From assembly GCA_964503085.1 (NCBI GenBank), contig CAZCYQ010000052.1, forward strand, positions 1-23,972: a stretch of 23,972 nt of DNA, given 5' to 3'. A program made the position numbers and the translations under genes. Shown one piece after another: positions 13,871-21,379 of this stretch. Under the pieces are notes generated by a model that worked only from the letters and a program-made list of their open reading frames with translations, was not told where the DNA came from and searched no databases. Position 1 is the stretch's first letter; each line of letters opens with the position of its first letter. The DNA comes from Bin80 sp964503085 (GTDB lineage Bacteria > Bacteroidota > Rhodothermia > Rhodothermales > Bin80).

Positions 13871-16789
13871 ATGGAAGGCCAAAATAGAGAACGCCTGGAC
13901 GAGTACATTCTTGTTCGAGGTGCGCGTGAGCACAACCTGAGAGATGTGGATGTGGATGTTCCGCGCGACGAGTTGGTTGTCGTAACGGGTCTTTCAGGTT
14001 CGGGAAAGAGTTCGCTCGCCTTTGATACTGTTTATGCTGAGGGTCAGCGACGATATCTAGAAAGCCTGAGTGCGTATGCACGACAGTTTGTTGGGATGCC
14101 TGAACGTCCTGACGTTGATCATATCGAAGGACTCTCCCCGGTTATTGCAATTGACCAGAAGACCGTCTCCAGGAGTTCACGGTCGACGGTTGGCACGGTT
14201 ACCGAGATATACGACTTTCTGCGGCTGCTTTATGCACGCGCCGCGACCTCCTTCTCAGCAGCGTCCGGCAAACCGCTTATCAGGCAGTCTACTGGCGAGA
14301 TTATTGCAGCGATCCAGGAATACCCTGTTAATGCAAAAATTATACTGCTTGCACCAGTAGTTCAGGGTCGAAAAGGACACTACGGGGAGCTCTTCGAGAG
14401 GGTGTCTCGCCAGGGCTATACCAGAGTTCGCGTCAATGGCAAGATCCGTGTGATCAAGCCCGGTATGAAGGTTGCCAGATACAGAACGCATAACATCGAG
14501 GTTGTTGTAGATCGTTTGCGTATTGAGGAAGGTATGGAGGCCCGCATAGCTCAATCGGTCAAGACCGCTCTGGAGTTGGGGAAAGGAGTCTTGATTCTGG
14601 CGGAAGAATCCAAAGAGGATCGCATCTTTAGTCGTCACCTATATGATCCAGAAACAGGAGAGTCCTATCAGGAAGCCTCGCCGAGGACCTTTTCTTTCAA
14701 TTCGCCAACCAGTGCCTGCAAGGCATGTCAGGGCCTCGGGGTACAGGATTGTTGGGATGAAGATTTGCTTGTGCCGAATCGCTCACTCAGTATCAAGAAC
14801 GATGCGATAGAACTCCTTGACTCTTGGAGGGACCAATATTTCTTTGACGAGATAGCGTTGGTTTTGAGGAAATGGGGCTTTTCTTTAGCTACACCCGTGA
14901 AGAAGATCAGTAAATCTGCGTGGGATGAAGTGCTCAATGGTTCCTACAGATTTCATGAAATGGAGGTGGGTGGTACCAAGTACGCCTTCAAATCTCCAGA
15001 TGGGCGCGGCGTTTATCGCTTTTTGGACACGCGATACAAATTTGCAGACAAAAAAGAGAAAAGAGAACTTGATTATTTCCGAGTAAGTCAGCCATGCACT
15101 GAATGTAAGGGGGGCCGTCTTTCCAGTGAGGCGCTTTCGTACAGAATTGCCGGGAAGACGATTGCTGATCTAACACAGATGGATCTGATTAGCCTGCGCG
15201 AGTTCTTGAATACAGTTCACTTTGGTAAGCGACAGGCCCAGATTGCTGCGCCCATTATCAAGGAGGTGCAAGAGCGCCTGATGTTCATGATTGATGTTGG
15301 AGTTGGTTATCTAACATTGGATCGACCGGCTGCTACATTATCTGGTGGAGAAAGCCAGCGTATTCGTCTGGCTACACAGATTGGTACACAGTTAACAGGG
15401 GTCCTATACGTATTGGATGAGCCTTCTATCGGGTTACATGCCCGGGATAACCGGCGTCTGATAGAATCTCTGCGCAGATTACGTGATCTGGGTAACTCAA
15501 TCTTGGTCGTTGAGCATGATCGTGACATGATTGAGGCGGCCGATCAAATCATTGATATAGGGCCCGGTGCCGGTGATCAAGGTGGAGAGGTTGTGTATGC
15601 TGGTCCTCCAACAGAATTACGGCAAAATGGCAGTTCCAAAAAGGGATTGACCTTGCCTTATCTCTTGGGACAGCGTTGCATAGAAATTCCAGAGAAGCGT
15701 CGCGCAATAAGAAAGAAAGCCATTGTGCTTTCCGGGGCTACGGGCAACAATCTGAAGGACGTTACGCTTACCCTGCCCCTTGGGACGTTTATTTGTGTGA
15801 CCGGTGTCAGTGGATCGGGGAAGAGTTCGCTCATTAACCAAACGCTTGTTCCCGCGCTAACGTACCGGATGAACCCGGGTGCTCGGGTACGAGGGTTGCC
15901 GTATAAGAAACTGGAGGGGTATTCGTTGATTGATAAGTTGATCAACATTGATCAAAAGCCGATTGGGCGAACGCCCCGGTCTAATCCGGCCACGTATATC
16001 ACATTGTTCACGGCAATCCGGCAGCTGTTTGCTAATCTACCGCTGTCTAAAGCGAGGGGCTATAAGCCGGGACGTTTTTCGTTCAATGTGCGAGGTGGGA
16101 GATGCGAGACTTGTTCCGGGGCCGGTATTTCTCGCCTGGAGATGAATTTCTTGCCCGATGTGTACGTAGAGTGCGATACATGTCAGGGCAGACGTTACAA
16201 TCAGGAAACATTGGAAGTGTCCTACAAGGGCAAAACCATTTCGGATGTCCTGAACATGCGTGTAACTGAGGCGGCGGCCTTTTTTGCTAATCTGCCCAAG
16301 ATTGCCAAGAAGCTGGATACGCTGCTCTCGGTTGGTCTGGGATACATACGTCTAGGGCAGCAGTCAACTACTATTTCTGGTGGAGAGGCTCAGCGCGTGA
16401 AGCTAGCCAAAGAGCTTTCACGTTCGGCGAGTGGGCGGACACTATACCTATTTGATGAGCCAACGACAGGACTGCATTTTGAGGATATTCGGTTATTTCT
16501 GAATGTTTTACAGAAGCTCGTGGACAGGGGCAACACGGTGCTGGTGATTGAACACAACCCGGATGTAATAAAAGTTGCTGATTACATTGTGGATATGGGT
16601 CCAGAGGGAGGCGAGGAAGGTGGCCAGATTCTTTTTGCTGGCTCTCCCGAGGAGATGAGTCGTCAGAATACTTATACGGCAGAATTACTCAGGGAGATAT
16701 TTTCGGGTAAGCAAGGCGAACAGGTTTCTATTGATTCGACAATTGAGCCCGAAACCGCGCTGGATTGCAATAATTCGGTCAGCCGCTGA
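13871..16789 (+). CDS. uvrA: Excinuclease ABC subunit A
   Basis: 972 residues, slightly longer than E. coli UvrA (940). It is the damage-recognition ATPase of nucleotide excision repair. The first half has Walker A GLSGSGKSS (about 40-48), then QFVGMPERPDVDHIEGLSPVIAID, the UvrB-contact region, one Cys pair CKACQGLGVQ, signature LSGGESQRIRLA and Walker B VLDEPSIGLH. The second half has Walker A GVSGSGKSS, the zinc module CETCSGAG...CDTCQGRR with its four Cys, signature ISGGEAQRVKLA and FDEPTTGLHFEDIR. Then comes the H-loop region VIEHN. All motifs are intact. The C-terminal tail after EIFSGKQG is short and unconserved. The last ~335 bp are repeated in decayed form at 20869-21205, and an IS remnant begins 6 bp after the stop. 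Confidence 0.98.
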   Translation: MEGQNRERLDEYILVRGAREHNLRDVDVDVPRDELVVVTGLSGSGKSSLAFDTVYAEGQRRYLESLSAYARQFVGMPERPDVDHIEGLSPVIAIDQKTVSRSSRSTVGTVTEIYDFLRLLYARAATSFSAASGKPLIRQSTGEIIAAIQEYPVNAKIILLAPVVQGRKGHYGELFERVSRQGYTRVRVNGKIRVIKPGMKVARYRTHNIEVVVDRLRIEEGMEARIAQSVKTALELGKGVLILAEESKEDRIFSRHLYDPETGESYQEASPRTFSFNSPTSACKACQGLGVQDCWDEDLLVPNRSLSIKNDAIELLDSWRDQYFFDEIALVLRKWGFSLATPVKKISKSAWDEVLNGSYRFHEMEVGGTKYAFKSPDGRGVYRFLDTRYKFADKKEKRELDYFRVSQPCTECKGGRLSSEALSYRIAGKTIADLTQMDLISLREFLNTVHFGKRQAQIAAPIIKEVQERLMFMIDVGVGYLTLDRPAATLSGGESQRIRLATQIGTQLTGVLYVLDEPSIGLHARDNRRLIESLRRLRDLGNSILVVEHDRDMIEAADQIIDIGPGAGDQGGEVVYAGPPTELRQNGSSKKGLTLPYLLGQRCIEIPEKRRAIRKKAIVLSGATGNNLKDVTLTLPLGTFICVTGVSGSGKSSLINQTLVPALTYRMNPGARVRGLPYKKLEGYSLIDKLINIDQKPIGRTPRSNPATYITLFTAIRQLFANLPLSKARGYKPGRFSFNVRGGRCETCSGAGISRLEMNFLPDVYVECDTCQGRRYNQETLEVSYKGKTISDVLNMRVTEAAAFFANLPKIAKKLDTLLSVGLGYIRLGQQSTTISGGEAQRVKLAKELSRSASGRTLYLFDEPTTGLHFEDIRLFLNVLQKLVDRGNTVLVIEHNPDVIKVADYIVDMGPEGGEEGGQILFAGSPEEMSRQNTYTAELLREIFSGKQGEQVSIDSTIEPETALDCNNSVSR

Positions 16790-16925
16790 CTGGTTTATTG
16801 GCATTGTTTGATGTCTGCCGTTGCCTGATCTAGCCTGGAGGTACTCTTCTTGCTGGACTGTAGTAGATTCATCAGATTATTGGCCAGAGTTCTGTTATAG
16901 TAAGTGATGCGATTGTACTTTGACG
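16452..16925 (+). repeat. Long diverged direct repeat, copy 1 (uvrA 3' end plus IS remnant end)
   Basis: This ~474-bp stretch matches 20869-21340 collinearly and in the same orientation, at roughly 80% identity by eye over the first 120 bp. It covers the uvrA codons from the second Walker B (DEPTTGLH) to the stop and the first ~135 bp beyond, which belong to the decayed transposase. The repeat spacing is about 4.4 kb and encloses a complete TonB receptor gene. This copy has the intact uvrA frame, so it is the parental one. Confidence 0.9.
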
Positions 16926-17412
16926 CACCGCTGGGATAGTGTGCCACGGTCACCGTAAGATCAATCGGAGTTGCGAGGGTGTGCAGTGGGAAGTACTTCC
17001 AGGCTCGGGGCCGATATCCTTTGCAGCTTCCACTACCGGCAAGAATACAGAGTTCACGTACATAGGGATACTGGAATTGCAACACTTCTTTCCTCCAGTT
17101 TGCAACGCAGCCCACAGCAAACTCGAGAGTACCATAGGAAGTCTCGACAAAGACGGCTCCCGTAATTGCACGAAAGATCTTTCGCGTCACAGGGGATAGA
17201 GATGCCGCTCGCTAAAGAGCGGAAGTCGTGATCGTAAACTCACTTCGGTATGCGCAGCCAAGATGTGCCAGGATTGCGAAAGCACCCGATGAGTTCTGTA
17301 TTCTTGGTATCCCCACATTGAGATTAGGGAGGCATTCCGAGTTGGCCCGCGTCGGAAGAATAGAAATCTGCGCGAACTGCTGGTCTCAGTCAGGATGCTG
17401 GGTTTCAGACAA
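16795..17412 (-). mobile_element. Degenerate ISAzo13-family transposase (pseudogene)
   Basis: On the minus strand three frames have to be joined to recover an ISAzo13-type transposase. Block 1 (about 17412-17345) reads TQHPD*DQQFAQIS, matching HPDRD-QF. Block 2 (about 17315-17180) reads DTKNTELIGCFRNPGTSW, then a stop, then VYDHDFRSLASGI, matching the DTKK-ELIGNF...NVHDF region. Block 3 (17190-16795) is open for 131 codons and reads TSYGTLEFAVGCVANW, ELCILAGSGSCKGYRPRAWK and TVTVAHYPSGASKYNRI, matching the family end. Both in-frame stops stand where Arg is usual, consistent with CGA to TGA changes. Probable catalytic residues are lost: ILAD has become ILAG, and the Glu of SKWN-IEH has become Thr. 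The N-terminal half of a ~400-residue enzyme is absent, and I could not see terminal inverted repeats. Bases 17413-17621 show nothing further I can support. Confidence 0.82.
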
Positions 17413-17621
17413 CATATTGGGACTGTTGAATAAAGGCGTTCAATTTTGGAGGAGAATATTTCAAATGTCAAGAGATCCTGGATTCAACACACTCTGCTAT
17501 GTTCAATCGAATCGTGTCTAAGCATTCTCTTGCACGATATGAACATGTCGCATCACTAAACGAGATCCTGCACATCTGTTGATTGTCTCGTACATTCGTT
17601 TGGAGTCGACTGTGATTATTC

Positions 17622-20456
17622 ATGTTTCCCAGAGTTAATCATTTAATTGTTTCCCTCCTTTACGTAGGATCCAGTTTTTGTCTTTTTTCCGAGCCAGTTC
17701 TTGGCCAGACTGTGACCGTGGTTGGGAAGGTAACCGATTCGGAAACTGGTCAATCATTGATTGGGGCGAACGTGCTGGTTGCCGGGACCTCGATTGGAAG
17801 TGCCACTGATATTGAGGGTAATTTTGAAATTTCGAACCTTCACGCTGGAATCCATATCCTGCGAGCAAGTTTTGTAGGGTATTCAGCTCAGGAATTGACG
17901 GTTACTCTGGCTGAGGGAGAGGTTTATGTCTGGAACGTTGCCTTAGATCCGGGAACAGATCTAGACCCCGTGCAGGTGACCGCAGGACGCCGGAATGAGA
18001 AAACGTTGAATGCACCCTCTTCCATTGATGTCATTACATCGCGAGATCTTCAATTGGATATCGCACAGACAACGGCAAAATCGCTCCGTAATGTGACCGG
18101 GTTGGATATGGTACAGACTGGTGTGGATCGCTACGAAATCGTACTCCGCGGATTCAATGACGCTTTCTCAAGATCTACACATGTACTGACCGATTACAGG
18201 AAGGCAGCGGTTGCCTCTATTGGGGTCAACCTGCATAATGTCATGCCAAGCCTGGCCATTGATGTGGAACGGATAGAAGTAGTTCGGGGGCCCGGATCCG
18301 CACTTTATGGACCAGGTGTAGATTCAGGAGTGATTCACTACATCTCCAAAGATGCATTCAACTACCCAGGAGCTACGATCTCTGTTTCAGGTGGTCAACG
18401 GTCTATGCTCAATGTTCAGGGACGTGTGGCTACGGTTCTGGGCAAAAATCTCGGTGTCAAAGTGATTGGCAGTTACGCGACATCGGAGGATTTTACTCTT
18501 GAAGGGTGTGATGCTGCTCTCCTAGAGAATGAAAGGTTTAGTGAATGCCCTGATCCCGAAGATGCAGTTCAGTTGTTTGTTGATGGGGTTCGCGAAACCA
18601 AGAACCGCAAACTTGTGCTGTCCAGTACTGTGGACTTGCGCTTGGGTAAGTCCACTACTCTTTCGTTGAGTGGGGGAATTGGAAATCTGGATGGTGCAAT
18701 GCTCAGCAGCTTGGGCACAATTCAGGCAAAGGGAATGGTTGCCAGCTATACTCAGATTCGGCTGTCCAGCGGGCGTCTCTTCGTACAGGCGTATATGAAT
18801 TCAATCAATTCGGGGAACTCCTATATCTATGGTGGAGATCCTATTCAAGAGTATTCCGAAGAATTTTCCGTGCAAAGCCAGTATACGCAAGAGATTGGGT
18901 CTAGACAGCAGCTGATTGCAGGAGTGGACCTGCGGTTTGATCGCCCTGATACCAGAGGAATTGTTCCCACACATGGCGAGGGGATTAAAGGGCTTGACGA
19001 ATATGGTGCATACCTGCAATCGAATACACAGATCTCAAATAGACTCAAACTGACACTCGCTCTTCGGGGAGACATCAACAATATCGTACCCGATCTTCAT
19101 CTATCTCCTCGCGTCGCACTCGTGTTAAATCCAACACCTTCCTCAAGTCTGCGTGCAACCTATAACCGTAGTCTTTCTTCACCCCTGTCGACCGATTACC
19201 TATTGAATTTAGTGGTAGCTTCCATTGGGCCACTCACGGTGCGGGCCCGCGGTGGGGCAACCGGATTTACCTTTGAAAGAAATCCCAACTACCTTGAACT
19301 TGGTGCACCTACGTCTCTTGTTGCTTCCAGTATGCTCCCAGGAATGGAAGGATATCCAACTCCCGTTGGAATAGATACAGGGTTCCTCTACGGGTTGATC
19401 TACGATGGTCTAACAAAAATTCCAGATGATGAACTTGCACGCATGCTTGCCGAAGCAGGACTAAGTATTCCCCTTCAGCTTCTGCCCCTCCTGAAGCGGG
19501 AATTGAACCCAGAAGTGACTCCGGTTCAGGGATTCAGTTCTGGGAGCCTTGCTCTCGTGAACCTTAGTACGCTTGAGCTCAAATTCAACCCGGAGTTGAA
19601 TAATCTTCAGGATACCGAACCAATTAAGCCAACCATAACTCAATCTTGGGAAATTGGATATAAAGGAATCATTCGTGATCATATCCTCTTTACACTGGAC
19701 GGGTACTACGGTAGAAGAAAAAATTTTACAGGTCCGCTTCAGATCAAGACACCATTTGTTCTGGTTCCAAATCTGAAACGGGATCTCATTCAAGACATCT
19801 CAGCAGGACTGGCAGCAAATTCGGACATTGCGAATACACTGCGGTTAGTTGGGCTGACCCCTCAACTGGCTGCGGAAATGCTCGTCAATATTGCAGGCGG
19901 TGATCTGCCAGATAATGAGACTCCAGTAGCAATTGTACAGCCAAACGAGAACAATAATGGAGTGGGTAATTTTCCTGAACTGATGCTGACTTTTCCCAAC
20001 TTTGGGAGTATCCGGTATTTTGGTATGGATGTTTCAACTCAGATCATCGCCAGTGAAAAGCTGATGTTTTTTGCAAATGCATCTTGGGTAAGTGACGATT
20101 ATTTTGATCATACGGAGATCAACGAAGAGTCAGAGGATCTGGAATTGGCCCTCAATGCACCGGGATTCAAGTTTAAGATCGGCGGTCAATACCAACGAAA
20201 GAATGGATTTTCGTTCATGGCATCGGGACGGTTTACAAAGGGATTTCCTGTTATTTCTGGTCAATATGTGGGGAATGTGCCGAGCTATACGGTGCTTGAT
20301 GTAGGCATAGGATATGCAATTCATAAAGCCGGATTCCGTGCTGATCTGGGAATCAACAATCTGTTCAACAGTGACCACCGCGAATTCGTCGGTGCTCCCA
20401 GACTCGGGCGAATTGCAATTATCAGGCTCACGTATACAACGGATCGCAGCGGTTAG
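17622..20456 (+). CDS. TonB-dependent outer-membrane receptor with N-terminal carboxypeptidase-regulatory-like domain
   Basis: 944 residues. The signal peptide ends near EPVLGQ (about 28-29). Next is a carboxypeptidase-regulatory-like beta sandwich (VGKVTDSETGQSLIGANVLV...SATDIEGNFEI, ~34-115). The plug domain (~125-240) has SSIDVITSRDLQ, VLRGFNDAF and IEVVRGPGSALYGPG. The rest forms a beta barrel that ends in a strand typical of receptors (RIAIIRLTYT). Several extracellular loops look long, especially around residues 575-670 and 700-780, and one loop has a Cys pair (GCDAALLENERFSEC). No SusD gene is adjacent, so this is not a classic SusCD pair; the ligand is unknown. It lies between an IS remnant and a patch of broken genes. 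Confidence 0.93.
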   Translation: MFPRVNHLIVSLLYVGSSFCLFSEPVLGQTVTVVGKVTDSETGQSLIGANVLVAGTSIGSATDIEGNFEISNLHAGIHILRASFVGYSAQELTVTLAEGEVYVWNVALDPGTDLDPVQVTAGRRNEKTLNAPSSIDVITSRDLQLDIAQTTAKSLRNVTGLDMVQTGVDRYEIVLRGFNDAFSRSTHVLTDYRKAAVASIGVNLHNVMPSLAIDVERIEVVRGPGSALYGPGVDSGVIHYISKDAFNYPGATISVSGGQRSMLNVQGRVATVLGKNLGVKVIGSYATSEDFTLEGCDAALLENERFSECPDPEDAVQLFVDGVRETKNRKLVLSSTVDLRLGKSTTLSLSGGIGNLDGAMLSSLGTIQAKGMVASYTQIRLSSGRLFVQAYMNSINSGNSYIYGGDPIQEYSEEFSVQSQYTQEIGSRQQLIAGVDLRFDRPDTRGIVPTHGEGIKGLDEYGAYLQSNTQISNRLKLTLALRGDINNIVPDLHLSPRVALVLNPTPSSSLRATYNRSLSSPLSTDYLLNLVVASIGPLTVRARGGATGFTFERNPNYLELGAPTSLVASSMLPGMEGYPTPVGIDTGFLYGLIYDGLTKIPDDELARMLAEAGLSIPLQLLPLLKRELNPEVTPVQGFSSGSLALVNLSTLELKFNPELNNLQDTEPIKPTITQSWEIGYKGIIRDHILFTLDGYYGRRKNFTGPLQIKTPFVLVPNLKRDLIQDISAGLAANSDIANTLRLVGLTPQLAAEMLVNIAGGDLPDNETPVAIVQPNENNNGVGNFPELMLTFPNFGSIRYFGMDVSTQIIASEKLMFFANASWVSDDYFDHTEINEESEDLELALNAPGFKFKIGGQYQRKNGFSFMASGRFTKGFPVISGQYVGNVPSYTVLDVGIGYAIHKAGFRADLGINNLFNSDHREFVGAPRLGRIAIIRLTYTTDRSG

Positions 20457-20461
20457 AGGCA

Positions 20462-20640
20462 ATCCATCCGAATCACTGTTTGTATATCCGTGCGAAAATA
20501 GGGAATCGCCCCCTGCGCCTATTCAGGTATTGGCTTTCATTCTCCAGAACGAAAACTTAGCACTCGCAGTGCCGACCCAGTTGTCAAGTTGTTGCAGGGC
20601 CAACAATTCCTCCACCAATGATTACTGTGCACTGCGCCAT
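20462..20640 (-). pseudogene. Broken N-terminus of a FAD-dependent oxidoreductase (LhgO-like)
   Basis: From an ATG at 20640 on the minus strand the reading is MAQCTVIIGGGIVGPATT, then a stop, QLGRHCEC, a second stop, and VFVLENESQYLNRRRGRF followed by PIFARIYKQ. The first part is a Rossmann dinucleotide-binding motif (GGGIVG) placed right after a start codon. The order VIIGGGIVG-AT-QL-R then V-VLE-ES is how DAO-superfamily flavoproteins begin. The later residues fit L-2-hydroxyglutarate oxidase best by memory (HQTGRNSGVIHAGIYY). Two stops lie inside ~60 codons, and the receptor gene cuts off anything beyond. Bases 20641-20868, upstream of this start, show nothing I can identify. Confidence 0.55.
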
Positions 20641-20868
20641 TAACAGGATCAGCAGTTGTCTGTTGCAGGTTAGCCGTGACCACAACTTGTTCCGTGGCCT
20701 CCACGAAACAGTTCAGTTTCTTCATGTTTGTGAATCGGCTAGCCGTAACTTGCAGGCCTTCAATTTTCGCGTATTTAATAGGTGTAGCGGTTGTGCGGTG
20801 CATAATTCAAAGGTGCGTGCCGAAATCCTAAGTATCAATGCCCTCAATAGGGCGGACTCTGCATCAAA

Positions 20869-21205
20869 TTGATGAGCTAACGACCGGGCTGCATTTTCTG
20901 GATATTCGGTTATTTCCGAATGTATTGCAGAAAGTGGTGGACAGGGGCAATACAGTGCTGGTGATAGGACGCAACCAGCATGTAAGAAAAGTTGCTGATT
21001 ACTATTGTAACATGGGTCTTGAGAGAGGCAGCCAAGTGGGGAGATCCTTTTTGCTGGTTCTCCCGAAGGGATGAGTCGTCAAAATGCCCATACAGCAGAC
21101 TTGCTCAGGGAAGTATTTTCGGGTAAGCAAGGTAAGCGAGTATCTAGTGATCCTGCAATTGAGCTCGAAACCGCGCTGGATTGCAATAATAACGCCCGGT
21201 TTTGA
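20869..21205 (+). pseudogene. Duplicated, frameshifted 3' fragment of uvrA
   Basis: The reading starts inside the second Walker B (DELTTGLHFLDIRLF) and follows UvrA through NVLQKVVDRGNTVLVIG, VRKVADYYCNMG and ERGSQVG. It then shifts frame by one base near 21045 and resumes as EILFAGSPEGMSRQNAHTA, DLLREVFSGKQG and LETALDCNNNARF before a TGA at 21203-21205. The intact gene at 13871-16789 reads DEPTTGLHFEDIRLF, VIEHN and FAGSPEEMSRQN at the same points. Changes hit functional positions: P to L after DE, and the H-loop EH to GR. It has no 5' part and cannot make UvrA. It is a relic of a segmental duplication. Confidence 0.92.
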
Positions 21206-21209
21206 TCGA

Positions 21210-21340
21210 GGTATTGGCATTGTTTGATGCCTACCTTCGCTTGATTTGACTTTGGGGGAAGTTCTAGACCGACCGTGGTTGATTCAGCAGATTCTTGGCG
21301 CAGTTTTTGCTCAGGTAAGTGATGCAGTTGCACTTGGAGA
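21210..21340 (-). mobile_element. Second fragment of the ISAzo13-type transposase C-terminus
   Basis: On the minus strand the frames read SKCNCITYLSKNCAKNLLN and, after a frame change, NQAKVGIKQCQ. The copy beside uvrA reads SKYNRITYYNRTLANNLMN and DQATADIKQCQ at the matching places. It carries a stop after NQPRSV and is too short to be anything but a relic, carried along with the uvrA 3' end when the segment was copied. Confidence 0.75.
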
Positions 21341-21379
21341 ACTGTGCAATTGAGCACTCACCGGTACCCTAGGATATAC

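Larger units (their letters stand above)
20869..21340 (+). repeat. Long diverged direct repeat, copy 2
   Basis: Collinear partner of 16452-16925 and of almost equal length (472 versus 474 bp). The similarity begins abruptly at TTGATGAG (20869) and fades past GTAAGTGATGC (about 21316-21324) and the next ~15 bases. The right end lies about 40 bp before the start codon of the second receptor gene, so the duplication boundary sits within that gene's upstream region. Confidence 0.88.

Noticed and set aside
20618..20872. Plus-strand frame of 84 codons between the first receptor and the uvrA copy
   Set aside because: It is antisense to the flavoprotein relic and has no family resemblance; better explained as chance.
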